Shown here piece after piece: positions 7,567 through 14,772 of a DNA stretch of 48,251 nucleotides; the first letter of the stretch is position 1; every line of letters begins with the position of its first letter. The notes beneath the pieces were generated by a model, which did not search any database, was not told the origin of the DNA, and was given only the letters and a program-made list of their open reading frames with translations. Source of the DNA: Pseudomonadota bacterium (GTDB lineage Bacteria > Pseudomonadota > Alphaproteobacteria > Sphingomonadales > Sphingomonadaceae); NCBI GenBank assembly GCA_023445495.1, contig JAEXLC010000004.1, forward strand, positions 1 to 48,251, in the 5' to 3' direction. A program made the position numbers and the translations under genes.

Positions 7567-8475
7567 ATGAAGAAGACCTTGCTCGCGGCGATCATCGCCG
7601 CAACTGCTCTGGTCCCGCCGGCACTGGCGCAGGACCGTGGCCGCCACTGGGGTGGCGGCGATCGTAACGGCGGCAATTCGGGCGCCTCGCAGCCGGCACA
7701 GGATCGCGGCGACCGCGGCGATCGTGGGAACCGCGGTGATGGCGGTGGCAACCGGGGTGGCTGGCGCCAGTCGTCGCCCCCGCAGCAGCAGGCCCAGCCT
7801 CAGCAGCAGCCGCGTCGCGACTGGAATGGCGGCGGCGGCACCGTCGGCAACGGCTGGGGCCGTGGCGGCTGGAACCGTGGCGGCGCGCAGCCCGGCGGCC
7901 AGCAGGTAGCGCCTCCCCAGGCCCAGCCCCAGCAGCGCTGGGACGGCAATCGTGGCGGCAACGACCGGCGCGACTGGAACCGCGACCCCAATCGCGGCGG
8001 CCAGTGGGATCGCGGCAACCCGAACTGGAACGATCGCAATCGCGACCGCAACTGGAACAACGATCGCCGCGGCAACGACTGGAACCGCAACAACGATCGC
8101 GGCTGGAACGACCGCAACCGGGGCGGCTGGGACAACAACCGTGGATGGGGCGGCAATCGCGGAAACTGGAACAATAGCTGGCGCAACGACCGCCGCTATG
8201 ACTGGCGCGGCTACCGCACCTCGAACCGCAGCCTCTATCGCCTGCCGCGCTATTATGCGCCGTCGGGCTGGGGCTATGGCTATCGCCGCTTCGGGATCGG
8301 CTTCACGCTGAACTCGATCCTGTTCTCGTCGCAATACTGGATCAACGATCCCTATTATTACCGCCTGCCGGAAGCATACGGCCCCTATCGCTGGGTCCGC
8401 TACTACAACGACGCCCTGCTGGTGGACGTCGAAACCGGCGAAGTGGTCGACACGATCTACGACATCTTCTGGTAA
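7567..8475 (+). CDS. RcnB-like periplasmic protein with long Arg/Asn/Trp/Gly-rich region
   Basis: The product is 302 residues. A Sec signal peptide occupies residues 1-21 (cleavage after ALA). Residues about 22-220 are low complexity, rich in R, N, D, W, G and Q, with irregular units such as NRGG, WNNDR and DRGW; this part should be disordered and highly basic. The last 60 residues form the RcnB domain: YYRLPEAYGPYRWVRYYNDA, then LLVDVETGEVVDTIYDIFW. In E. coli RcnB is a small periplasmic protein that limits nickel/cobalt loss, but sphingomonad members are far longer and of unknown role. A GGAGA ribosome site precedes the ATG. It is followed by a good terminator, so it is transcribed alone or with the upstream gene. 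Confidence 0.8.
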   Translation: MKKTLLAAIIAATALVPPALAQDRGRHWGGGDRNGGNSGASQPAQDRGDRGDRGNRGDGGGNRGGWRQSSPPQQQAQPQQQPRRDWNGGGGTVGNGWGRGGWNRGGAQPGGQQVAPPQAQPQQRWDGNRGGNDRRDWNRDPNRGGQWDRGNPNWNDRNRDRNWNNDRRGNDWNRNNDRGWNDRNRGGWDNNRGWGGNRGNWNNSWRNDRRYDWRGYRTSNRSLYRLPRYYAPSGWGYGYRRFGIGFTLNSILFSSQYWINDPYYYRLPEAYGPYRWVRYYNDALLVDVETGEVVDTIYDIFW

Positions 8476-8501
8476 GCCAGCCCGCATCTTGCCAGACAGA
8501 G

Positions 8502-8536
8502 GAGGCCCGGCCCGCAAGGACCGGGCCTCTTGCTTT
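8502..8536 (+). terminator. Rho-independent terminator after the RcnB-like gene
   Basis: A 9-bp perfect stem GAGGCCCGG / CCGGGCCTC encloses a 10-base loop and is followed by TTGCTTTT. Confidence 0.8.
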
Positions 8537-8564
8537 TGCCGGCAACAGGCGCGAATTGGCCGGT

Positions 8565-9287
8565 GTGAGCAAGCAAGCAGGCAAAATCACGGGCACCCCG
8601 TCCCCCAATCGCGCGCGGATCGCACGCGAGGTGGTGGCGAAGCTGGAAGCCAACCCCGCGATCAAGCGCGCCAAGGTGGAGACCGCGCAGATCTTCACCT
8701 ATCCCGATTTCCTCAGCGACGCGGACTGCGACATCCTGGTCGGCATGATCGACGCCTCGGCCCGGCCCTCCACGCTGCTCGCCGCGCATGAGGATCCTGA
8801 GTTCCGCACCAGCAGCTCCACCGATCTCGATCGCTGGGCCGACGATGTCTGGCGGATCGACGATCGCATCGCCGATGTGCTCGGCCTGCCCCCGGCCAAT
8901 GCCGAGACGCTGCAGGGCCAGCGCTATGCGCCCGGCCAGCAGTTCCGCGCGCACTGCGACTATTTCCACGAAGGCGCGGAATATTGGGAGAAGATGCTCG
9001 AATTCGGCGGGCAGCGCACCTGGACCGCGATGATCTACCTCAACGATGTCGAGGAAGGTGGCGCCACCTGGTTCCCGCGTGCCGGCGTCCGCTTCCGCCC
9101 GAAAAAGGGGCTGATGCTGATGTGGAACAACATGATGGAAGACGGCACGCCCAATTACGACACGCTGCATGAGGGCATGCGCGTGCTCGAGGGCACCAAG
9201 TACATCGTGACCAAGTGGTTCCGCGAGAACGCCTGGATCCGCGGCCACGTGCCGACCTATTACGCCGGCGGCGAGCAGCGGACTTAG
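8565..9287 (+). CDS. Prolyl 4-hydroxylase-like 2-oxoglutarate/Fe(II) oxygenase
   Basis: The product is about 240 residues. It should hydroxylate a protein or small-molecule side chain using Fe(II), O2 and 2-oxoglutarate. The iron triad is H130-x-D132 (FRAHCDYFHEG) and H202 (DTLHEGMRVLEG). The 2-oxoglutarate-binding lysine is K212 in GTKYIVTKWFRE. The core is the double-stranded beta-helix of the P4H alpha family (TWTAMIYLNDVEEGGATWFP). The start is uncertain: GTG at 8565 or TTG at 8556, neither with a clear ribosome site because the upstream terminator is only 30 bp away. The natural substrate is unknown. No partner gene is adjacent, and the gene ends beside a REP element. Confidence 0.85.
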   Translation: MSKQAGKITGTPSPNRARIAREVVAKLEANPAIKRAKVETAQIFTYPDFLSDADCDILVGMIDASARPSTLLAAHEDPEFRTSSSTDLDRWADDVWRIDDRIADVLGLPPANAETLQGQRYAPGQQFRAHCDYFHEGAEYWEKMLEFGGQRTWTAMIYLNDVEEGGATWFPRAGVRFRPKKGLMLMWNNMMEDGTPNYDTLHEGMRVLEGTKYIVTKWFRENAWIRGHVPTYYAGGEQRT

Positions 9288-9293
9288 GTCTTC

Positions 9294-9402
9294 CGTCATG
9301 CTGAACTTGTTTCAGCATCCAACGCGCATCGGGCGATGACGCCGGAACCTCGTGTCCGGCGCTCGCCGATAGTTGGACCCTGAAACGAGTTCAGGGTGAC
9401 GG
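9294..9402. repeat. Paired REP element, copy 1
   Basis: The left arm (9294-9324) reads CGTCATGCTGAACTTGTTTC and continues AGCATCCAACG; the right arm (9373-9402) carries TTGGACCCTGAAACGAGTTC then AGGGTGACGG. Each arm is itself an imperfect palindrome, and the two are inverted relative to each other around a 48-bp unconserved centre that has its own hairpin. It lies between the convergent oxygenase and dapA genes and could serve as a bidirectional transcript end. The reverse complement of the whole element reappears at 12394. Confidence 0.8.
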
Positions 9403-9408
9403 TATCCT

Positions 9409-10290
9409 TCAGACCAGCCCGGCAAACGCCAGCGCTGCGTCCACCGTCTTGCGGCTCGCCTCGCCCGCCGGCGTCATCGGCAGGCGCAGTTCCTCGGGGA
9501 AGCCCGGGCGCACCCGGGTCATCGCGTATTTCACCGGGCCCGGCGAGGCATCGGTGAACATCGCGATGTGCAGCGGATAGAGCCGGTCGTGCAGCGCCAG
9601 CGCCAGCGCGTGGTTGCTCGCCGCCCAGGCCGCCTGGAACTCGGCGCACAGCTTCGGCGCGACATTGGCGGTCACCGAGATGCAGCCCGTGCCGCCCATC
9701 GCATTGAACGCCAGCGCCGTCTCGTCATTGCCCGAAAGCTGGACGAAGTCGTGGCCGCAGCCGGCGCGCTGCTCGGAAACGCGGGCGAGCGCGCCCGTCG
9801 CATCCTTCACGCCGATGAACTTGCCCGGGAACGCCTTGACGATCCGCGCCATCGTCGCCGGCTGGATGTCCGTCACCGTGCGGCCCGGCACGTTGTAGAG
9901 CACGATCGGCAGTTCGGCCTTCTCGGCGATCGCGGCAAAGTGCTGGAAAATGCCTTCCTGGCTCGGCCGGTTGTAATAGGGCGGGACCATCAGCACGGCA
10001 TCGGCGCCGGCATCCTTGGAAGCCGCGACATTCTCGATCGCGACCAGGGTATCGTTCGATCCGGCACCGGCGAGCACCGGCACGCGGCCCTTGGCCTGGT
10101 CGGCACAGACGCGGACGACTTCGAAATGCTCGTCTTTGGGCATGGTCGCGGCCTCGCCGGTGGTGCCGCACGGCACCAGCCCGGCAGAACCCTCAGTAAT
10201 CTGCCATTCAACCAGAGCGCGATAATCTTCCTCCGCGAAGATGCCGTTACGGAACGGCGTCACCAGCGCGGGAATGGAGCCCGAGAACAT
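9409..10290 (-). CDS. dapA: 4-Hydroxy-tetrahydrodipicolinate synthase
   Basis: The 293-residue protein condenses pyruvate with aspartate semialdehyde, the first committed step of diaminopimelate and lysine synthesis in the cytoplasm. The Schiff-base lysine is K162 (FIGVKDATG). The catalytic tyrosine is Y132 with R137 (LYNVPGRT), and the hydroxyl relay includes the T43-T44 pair in PCGTTGEAAT. The length matches E. coli DapA (292). The gene is divergent from the lytic transglycosylase across 62 bp; both products serve peptidoglycan, so a shared regulatory region is plausible. The 3' end is 7 bp from the REP element. Confidence 0.95.
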   Translation of the reverse strand: MFSGSIPALVTPFRNGIFAEEDYRALVEWQITEGSAGLVPCGTTGEAATMPKDEHFEVVRVCADQAKGRVPVLAGAGSNDTLVAIENVAASKDAGADAVLMVPPYYNRPSQEGIFQHFAAIAEKAELPIVLYNVPGRTVTDIQPATMARIVKAFPGKFIGVKDATGALARVSEQRAGCGHDFVQLSGNDETALAFNAMGGTGCISVTANVAPKLCAEFQAAWAASNHALALALHDRLYPLHIAMFTDASPGPVKYAMTRVRPGFPEELRLPMTPAGEASRKTVDAALAFAGLV

Positions 10291-10352
10291 GATCCGAAAA
10301 TCTTCCTTAATTCCCCAAATCGGGGCTGGCAGATAGGCGCGGGTCCTCTATC

Positions 10353-12368
10353 ATGTCCAGTATGCTTGCTCCGCTGCTGAAAAGTGCGTTGCTGTTTGCG
10401 GGTGTTTCGGGGCTCGCCGTCTCGTCGCAGCTCACGCAGGAACAGATCCAGTGGTACAAGGTGGCGCTCGAAGCCGGCGTTCCCCGCGTGCCCCCACCCT
10501 ATATCCAGGCCGATCAGCTGGGTGACGCGCTGGTCGAATGGAAGCGCCTGCAGCAGTCGGACAATTACCCCTTCTCCGACTATGCCAATTTCCTGCTCAT
10601 GCATCCCGGCTGGCCCGGCGAGAAGAGCCGCCGCGCCGCCGCCGAGACCGTGCTGGAAAGCGGCACCTGGGCGCCGGGCCTGGTCATCCGCTTCTTCGAG
10701 CGCTTCCCGCCGCTGACGGCAGCCGGCCGCACCCGCTATGCCGAGGCGCTGGCCGCCTCGGGCAAGCGTGCCGATGCCGATAACCAGGCGCGCCAGGCCT
10801 GGCGCCACGGCGTGCTGCGTCCGCGCGACGAAACCGCCCTGCTCGCCGGCTTCTCCTCCGCCTTCACCCCGGCCGATCATGATGCGCGGATGGACCGGCT
10901 GCTCTGGGCCGGCTCGCTCAGCGCCGCGCAGCGCCAACTCGCCTATGTCTCGCCGGCGATGCGCCCGGTGTTCGACGCCCGCATCGCCTTCCGCACCAAG
11001 GCAGCCGATGCCGATGCCCGGGGCGCGGCGGCACTCGCGCTCGGCCGTTCCAATCCCGGCTTCATCGCCGATCGCGCGATGTGGCTGCGCGACACCGGCC
11101 AGAGCCCGGCGATGCGCGCCTATCTCGCCCAGCCGCGCCAGCTCACTTCCACGCCCGGCGATGCCGAGGAGTGGATGGAAGTGCTGCTGACCGCGGCGCG
11201 CGGCGCTCAGTCAGACGGGCAGTTCAGCCTCGCGTACCAGATCGCCAGCCAGGTCGACGATGCCTTCCCGGCAGGCACCGACATCAGCGCCCAGCCGCTC
11301 GGCGAGCGCGACGATTACACCAGCCTCACCTGGCTCGCCGGCAGCGTGGCGTTCAACAATCTCGGCCGCAGCCGCGACGCGGTCGGCATGTTCGATCGCT
11401 ATGGCCATGGCTCGAAGACGCCGACCACCCAGTCCAAGGGCTTCTACTGGGCCGGCCGCGCCGCCGAAGCCTCGGGCGACCAGGCCGGTGCGACGAAGTT
11501 CTACAGCCAGGCAGCGGGCTTCCCTGACGTCTTCTACGGCCAGCTCGCCACCGAGCGGCTCGGCAACCCGCTCAAGCGCCCGCCCGATTTCAACGCGCGG
11601 GTCGGCGATCCCGCGGTGCGCGACGCCTTCTTCAAGAAGGAGACGGTCCGTGCGGCGCAGTTGCTCGGCACGATGGGCAACCGCCAGGACCAGGGCCTGT
11701 TCATCCGCCAGATCGCCAATGACGCGACTTCGGACAGCGACCATATCCTCGCCGCCGAGCTGAGCCGCGCGATCGGCCGCCCCGATCTGGGCGTGCTGGT
11801 CGGCAAGAGCGCGCTGCAGAACGGCCTGTCGGATTATACCGCCGCCGGCTACCCGACCGTGGCGGTGCCGGCCTCGCAGCAGGATTACTGGACGATCGTC
11901 CACGCCATCGCGCGCCAGGAGAGCCAGTTCGATCGCGACGCGGTCAGCCATGCCGGCGCGCGCGGGCTGATGCAGCTGATGCCGGGCACGGCGCGCGAAG
12001 TCTCGACCAAGCTCGGGATGAGCTACAGCCCGGGCACGCTGAACAGCGACACCGATTACAACATCCAGCTCGGCTCGACCTATTTCCAGCGGATGTACAA
12101 TCTCTATGGCAGCTATCCGCTGGCGATCGCGGCCTACAACGCCGGCCCGGGCAATGTGAACAAGTGGATCCGCGCCAATGGCGATCCGCGCCTCCCGGGC
12201 GGCGACATCGTCCAGTGGATCGAGCAGATCCCGATCTTCGAGACCAAGAACTACGTCCAGCGCGTGATCGAGAACGCCGTGGTCTACGACCTGCTCAACC
12301 CCGAGCGCTCGCGCTCGCGCGGGCCGGCGAACACCAGCTGGTATCTGGGCAAGAACAAGCCGGGCTGA
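10353..12368 (+). CDS. slt: Soluble lytic murein transglycosylase (Slt type)
   Basis: The product is 671 residues. It should cleave the MurNAc-GlcNAc bond of peptidoglycan with 1,6-anhydro ring formation in the periplasm. The N-terminus has a signal-like segment (LLKSALLFAGVSGLAVSSQL). Residues about 30-490 are helical repeats like the doughnut-shaped U domain of Slt70. The C-terminal SLT domain starts near residue 510, with catalytic E523 in IARQESQFD. The further motifs are GARGLMQLMPGTA and AIAAYNAGPGNVNKWI. The ATG at 10353 follows the divergent promoter shared with dapA. It ends 26 bp before a REP element. No frame damage is seen. Confidence 0.92.
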   Translation: MSSMLAPLLKSALLFAGVSGLAVSSQLTQEQIQWYKVALEAGVPRVPPPYIQADQLGDALVEWKRLQQSDNYPFSDYANFLLMHPGWPGEKSRRAAAETVLESGTWAPGLVIRFFERFPPLTAAGRTRYAEALAASGKRADADNQARQAWRHGVLRPRDETALLAGFSSAFTPADHDARMDRLLWAGSLSAAQRQLAYVSPAMRPVFDARIAFRTKAADADARGAAALALGRSNPGFIADRAMWLRDTGQSPAMRAYLAQPRQLTSTPGDAEEWMEVLLTAARGAQSDGQFSLAYQIASQVDDAFPAGTDISAQPLGERDDYTSLTWLAGSVAFNNLGRSRDAVGMFDRYGHGSKTPTTQSKGFYWAGRAAEASGDQAGATKFYSQAAGFPDVFYGQLATERLGNPLKRPPDFNARVGDPAVRDAFFKKETVRAAQLLGTMGNRQDQGLFIRQIANDATSDSDHILAAELSRAIGRPDLGVLVGKSALQNGLSDYTAAGYPTVAVPASQQDYWTIVHAIARQESQFDRDAVSHAGARGLMQLMPGTAREVSTKLGMSYSPGTLNSDTDYNIQLGSTYFQRMYNLYGSYPLAIAAYNAGPGNVNKWIRANGDPRLPGGDIVQWIEQIPIFETKNYVQRVIENAVVYDLLNPERSRSRGPANTSWYLGKNKPG

Positions 12369-12393
12369 GGCCCGGCGCCCGCCCCGGATCCAT

Positions 12394-12481
12394 CGTCACC
12401 CTGAACTTGTTTCAGGGTCCAACGCTCCACAGGGGATTTCCTTCGCGGCACATTGGATGCTGAAACAAGTTCAGCATGACG
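12394..12481. repeat. Paired REP element, copy 2 (inverted relative to copy 1)
   Basis: The left arm (12394-12424) begins CGTCACCCTGAACTTGTTTC; the right arm (12453-12481) begins TTGGATGCTGAAACAAGTTC and ends CATGACG. The order is the reverse complement of copy 1 at 9294-9402, with a shorter, unrelated 28-bp centre. The two copies bracket dapA and slt. Confidence 0.8.
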
Positions 12482-12503
12482 AACTTGGCGTTAGAAGAGG
12501 CCA

Positions 12504-12980
12504 ATGGACCGCCCCAACTACATCACCCCCGCCGGCTATACGACGCTGCGGGCCGAATATGAGCAGCTCTTCGCCACCGAGCGCCCCGCCCTCGTCGAGA
12601 CGATCAGCTGGGCCGCCGGCAACGGTGACCGCTCGGAGAACGGCGATTACATCTATGGCCGCAAGCGCCTGCGCGAGATCGATCGCCGGCTGGGCTGGCT
12701 GTCGAAGCGGATGAAGGCGGCCAAGGTCGTCGATCCGGCGCAGCAGGAGGACAAGAGCCGCGCCTATTTCGGCGCCACCGTCACCATCGCCGACGAGGAC
12801 GACAACCACCGCACCCTCACCCTGGTCGGCGATGACGAGGCCGATGCCGCCAAGGGGCTGGTCGGCTGGAACGCGCCGCTCGCCCGCGCGCTGCGCGGCG
12901 CCGGGATCGGCGACCTCCGCCGCGTCAATCTCCCTGCCGGCGAGCGCGAATATGAAGTGATTGCGATCACTTACCCCTAA
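12504..12980 (+). CDS. greB: Transcription elongation factor GreB
   Basis: The product is 158 residues. It would stimulate RNA cleavage by backtracked RNA polymerase through its secondary channel. The N-terminal coiled coil (about residues 8-75) carries the tip GNGDRSENGDYIYGRKRLRE, whose acidic residues coordinate the catalytic magnesium. The C-terminal FKBP-like domain contains GATVTIADEDD and ends in GEREYEVIAITYP. The sequence GDRSENGDYIYG and the basic tip mark it as GreB and not GreA. The ATG at 12504 has GAAGAGG seven bases upstream. It starts 22 bp after the REP element and seems monocistronic or co-transcribed with slt. Confidence 0.92.
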   Translation: MDRPNYITPAGYTTLRAEYEQLFATERPALVETISWAAGNGDRSENGDYIYGRKRLREIDRRLGWLSKRMKAAKVVDPAQQEDKSRAYFGATVTIADEDDNHRTLTLVGDDEADAAKGLVGWNAPLARALRGAGIGDLRRVNLPAGEREYEVIAITYP

Positions 12981-13086
12981 GGCGCGACGAGTCGCCGTGC
13001 CTGAGGATTCCCTCGAATCTGCAAGTTGATACAAATGCAGCCAGGCCGATGGGTTGCGGCCGGGTAAGAAAAGAGCGTGGGGATTT

Positions 13087-13365
13087 ATGACGGCACAGCG
13101 TATCTATGTGTCGGGCCGCGTGCAGCGCGTCGGCTATCGGGACTGGGCGGTGCGTACCGCCAAGCTGCTCGGCGTGAAGGGCTGGGTCCGCAATCTCAAG
13201 GACGGGCGCGTCGAGCTGCTCGCCGAGGGCGATGACGAGGCGCTGACCTCGCTGACCGAAGCCTGCCGCGAGGGCCCGCCGATGGCGGTCGTCGACCATG
13301 TCGAGGCCTTCCAGGCGACCGAGGACAAGCACGCCAAGGGCTTCACCAAGCGCTTCACGGCCTGA
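13087..13365 (+). CDS. acyP: Acylphosphatase
   Basis: The product is 92 residues, the normal size. It hydrolyses acyl phosphates such as carbamoyl- or acetyl-phosphate. The catalytic arginine is R18 (GRVQRVGYRDW) and the catalytic asparagine N36 (GWVRNLKDGRVEL). The phosphate loop is unusual: the common VQGVGFR reads VQRVGYR, with arginine in place of the first loop glycine. The rest of the ferredoxin-like fold is intact. GGGGA precedes the ATG. The gene stands alone between greB and the DoxX gene. Confidence 0.88.
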   Translation: MTAQRIYVSGRVQRVGYRDWAVRTAKLLGVKGWVRNLKDGRVELLAEGDDEALTSLTEACREGPPMAVVDHVEAFQATEDKHAKGFTKRFTA

Positions 13366-13486
13366 GCCGACACATTGCGGAAACGATCGGTTTCCCGGAC
13401 GTCCGGTTGACCATCGGGACATCAAGTGAAACATTTCAGCCTCGAAACGGCTCGCAAGGACGCGCGCCGGTCGAGGAGAAAACCTC

Positions 13487-13870
13487 ATGCCCATTCCCGC
13501 AAGCTGGTCCGACAAGCTGCTGAGCGTCCTGCGCATCGTCGCCGGTCTCGGTTTCCTGCAGCACGGCCTTTCCAAGTTCTTCGGCGTGCCGCCCTTCCCC
13601 TATCCGCTCAACGGCCTGCTCACCACGGCCGGCGTGATCGAGCTCGTCGGCGGCGCGTTGCTGCTGATCGGCCTGTTCACCCGTCCGGTGGCGTTCATCG
13701 CGTCCGGCATGTGCGCGGTCGGCTATTTCCTCGTCCACGCCCCGCAAGGCTTCTTCCCCGCGGTGAACGGCGGCGAGGCGATCATGCTTTACTGCTTCAT
13801 CTTCCTGTTCTTCGCGGCCGCCGGCGGCGGTTCGTGGAGCGCGGACGCGCTGACCGCCAAGAAGGGCTGA
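13487..13870 (+). CDS. DoxX family membrane protein
   Basis: The product is 127 residues with four hydrophobic segments (about 10-28, 45-65, 68-88 and 98-115). It opens with LRIVAGLGFLQHGLSKFFG, the family signature with conserved Arg, His and Gly, and continues VIELVGGALLLIGLFTRPVA. DoxX-like inner-membrane proteins are tied to quinone or thiol redox balance; the exact role here is unknown. AGGAG precedes the ATG. There is no oxidase partner nearby. Confidence 0.85.
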   Translation: MPIPASWSDKLLSVLRIVAGLGFLQHGLSKFFGVPPFPYPLNGLLTTAGVIELVGGALLLIGLFTRPVAFIASGMCAVGYFLVHAPQGFFPAVNGGEAIMLYCFIFLFFAAAGGGSWSADALTAKKG

Positions 13871-13947
13871 TCCCCCCCGACGCTGGCCGCGTCGGACCCT
13901 TGCCACGGCCAGTGTCCACGTCTCCCGGAAGGCGCTATGGGTTTCCC

Positions 13948-14745
13948 ATGCGCCTTCCGATGAGTCTAGCCGCGGCCCTGCTCGCCACCACTGCCGCCCA
14001 TGCGCAGGACCTGCGCCCGCTCTGCCCGGACCGGCCGGGGCTCGACACGCCCGCCTGCACCGTCGACAAGGGGCACCTGATCGTCGAGAGCGGCATTGCC
14101 GACTGGTCGCTCGATCGCGACCCCGGCCAGCGCACCGACAGCTTCACCTTTGGCGACCTGCTGCTCCGCTACGGCATCACCGCGAACACCGAAGTCCAGC
14201 TCGGTTGGACCGCGCTCGGCGCCGTGCGCACGCACGATCGCATCGCCGGCACCGTCACCCATGGCAGTGGCGTCGGCGACACCACCCTCGCCGTCCGCCA
14301 CAATCTCTCGCATCCGGACGGTTCGGGCTTCGCCGTCGCGGTCATGCCCTATGCCAGCCTGCCCACCGGCGGCGCCACGATCGGCGCGGGGGACTGGGGT
14401 GCCGGCCTGATCGTCCCGGTCAGCTACAGCCTCAGCGACACGCTGAGCCTTTCGCTCACCCCCGAAGTCGATGCCGCGGTCGACAGCGACCGCCGCGGCC
14501 GCCATCTCGCCTATGGCAGCGCGGTCGGCCTCAGCGCCACGCTCGCCAAGTCGCTCACCAGCGCGCTCGAATTCCAGGCGATCCGCGACGAGGATTCCGC
14601 CGGCCGCGCCACCCAGGCGCTCGCCAGCCTGTCCTTCGCCTGGCAGCCCCGCTCGAACCTGCAGCTCGACATCGGCGCCGTCGCCGGGCTCAACCATGCC
14701 AGCCCGGATGCCGAGCTCTATATGGGGATCGCCCGCCGCTTCTAG
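13948..14745 (+). CDS. Predicted outer-membrane beta-barrel transporter-like protein
   Basis: The product is 265 residues. After a signal peptide (residues 1-19, cleavage near AHA), a short cysteine-bearing lead (RPLCPDRPGLDTPACTVDKG) is followed by alternating beta strands and ends IARRF with a terminal phenylalanine, as barrel proteins do. Motifs such as GDLLLRYGITANTEVQLGW and GSGVGDTTLAVRHNL match the transporter/MetA-pathway barrel family (PF13557 type). It probably sits in the outer membrane with unknown cargo. The open frame reaches back into the DoxX gene, but that part is antisense-like in composition; the ATG at 13948 gives a clean signal peptide. Confidence 0.75.
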   Translation: MRLPMSLAAALLATTAAHAQDLRPLCPDRPGLDTPACTVDKGHLIVESGIADWSLDRDPGQRTDSFTFGDLLLRYGITANTEVQLGWTALGAVRTHDRIAGTVTHGSGVGDTTLAVRHNLSHPDGSGFAVAVMPYASLPTGGATIGAGDWGAGLIVPVSYSLSDTLSLSLTPEVDAAVDSDRRGRHLAYGSAVGLSATLAKSLTSALEFQAIRDEDSAGRATQALASLSFAWQPRSNLQLDIGAVAGLNHASPDAELYMGIARRF

Positions 14746-14772
14746 GCGACGGACGATCCCCCGGGTGGATCT

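Noticed and set aside
7620..8220. Repetitive DNA inside the RcnB-like gene as a possible CRISPR or tandem array
   Set aside because: The units are irregular, in frame and code for low-complexity protein; there are no fixed-length repeats or spacers.
13426..13947. N-terminal extension of the outer-membrane protein frame back through the DoxX gene
   Set aside because: The extension has shadow composition and would bury a good signal peptide; the ATG at 13948 is preferred.
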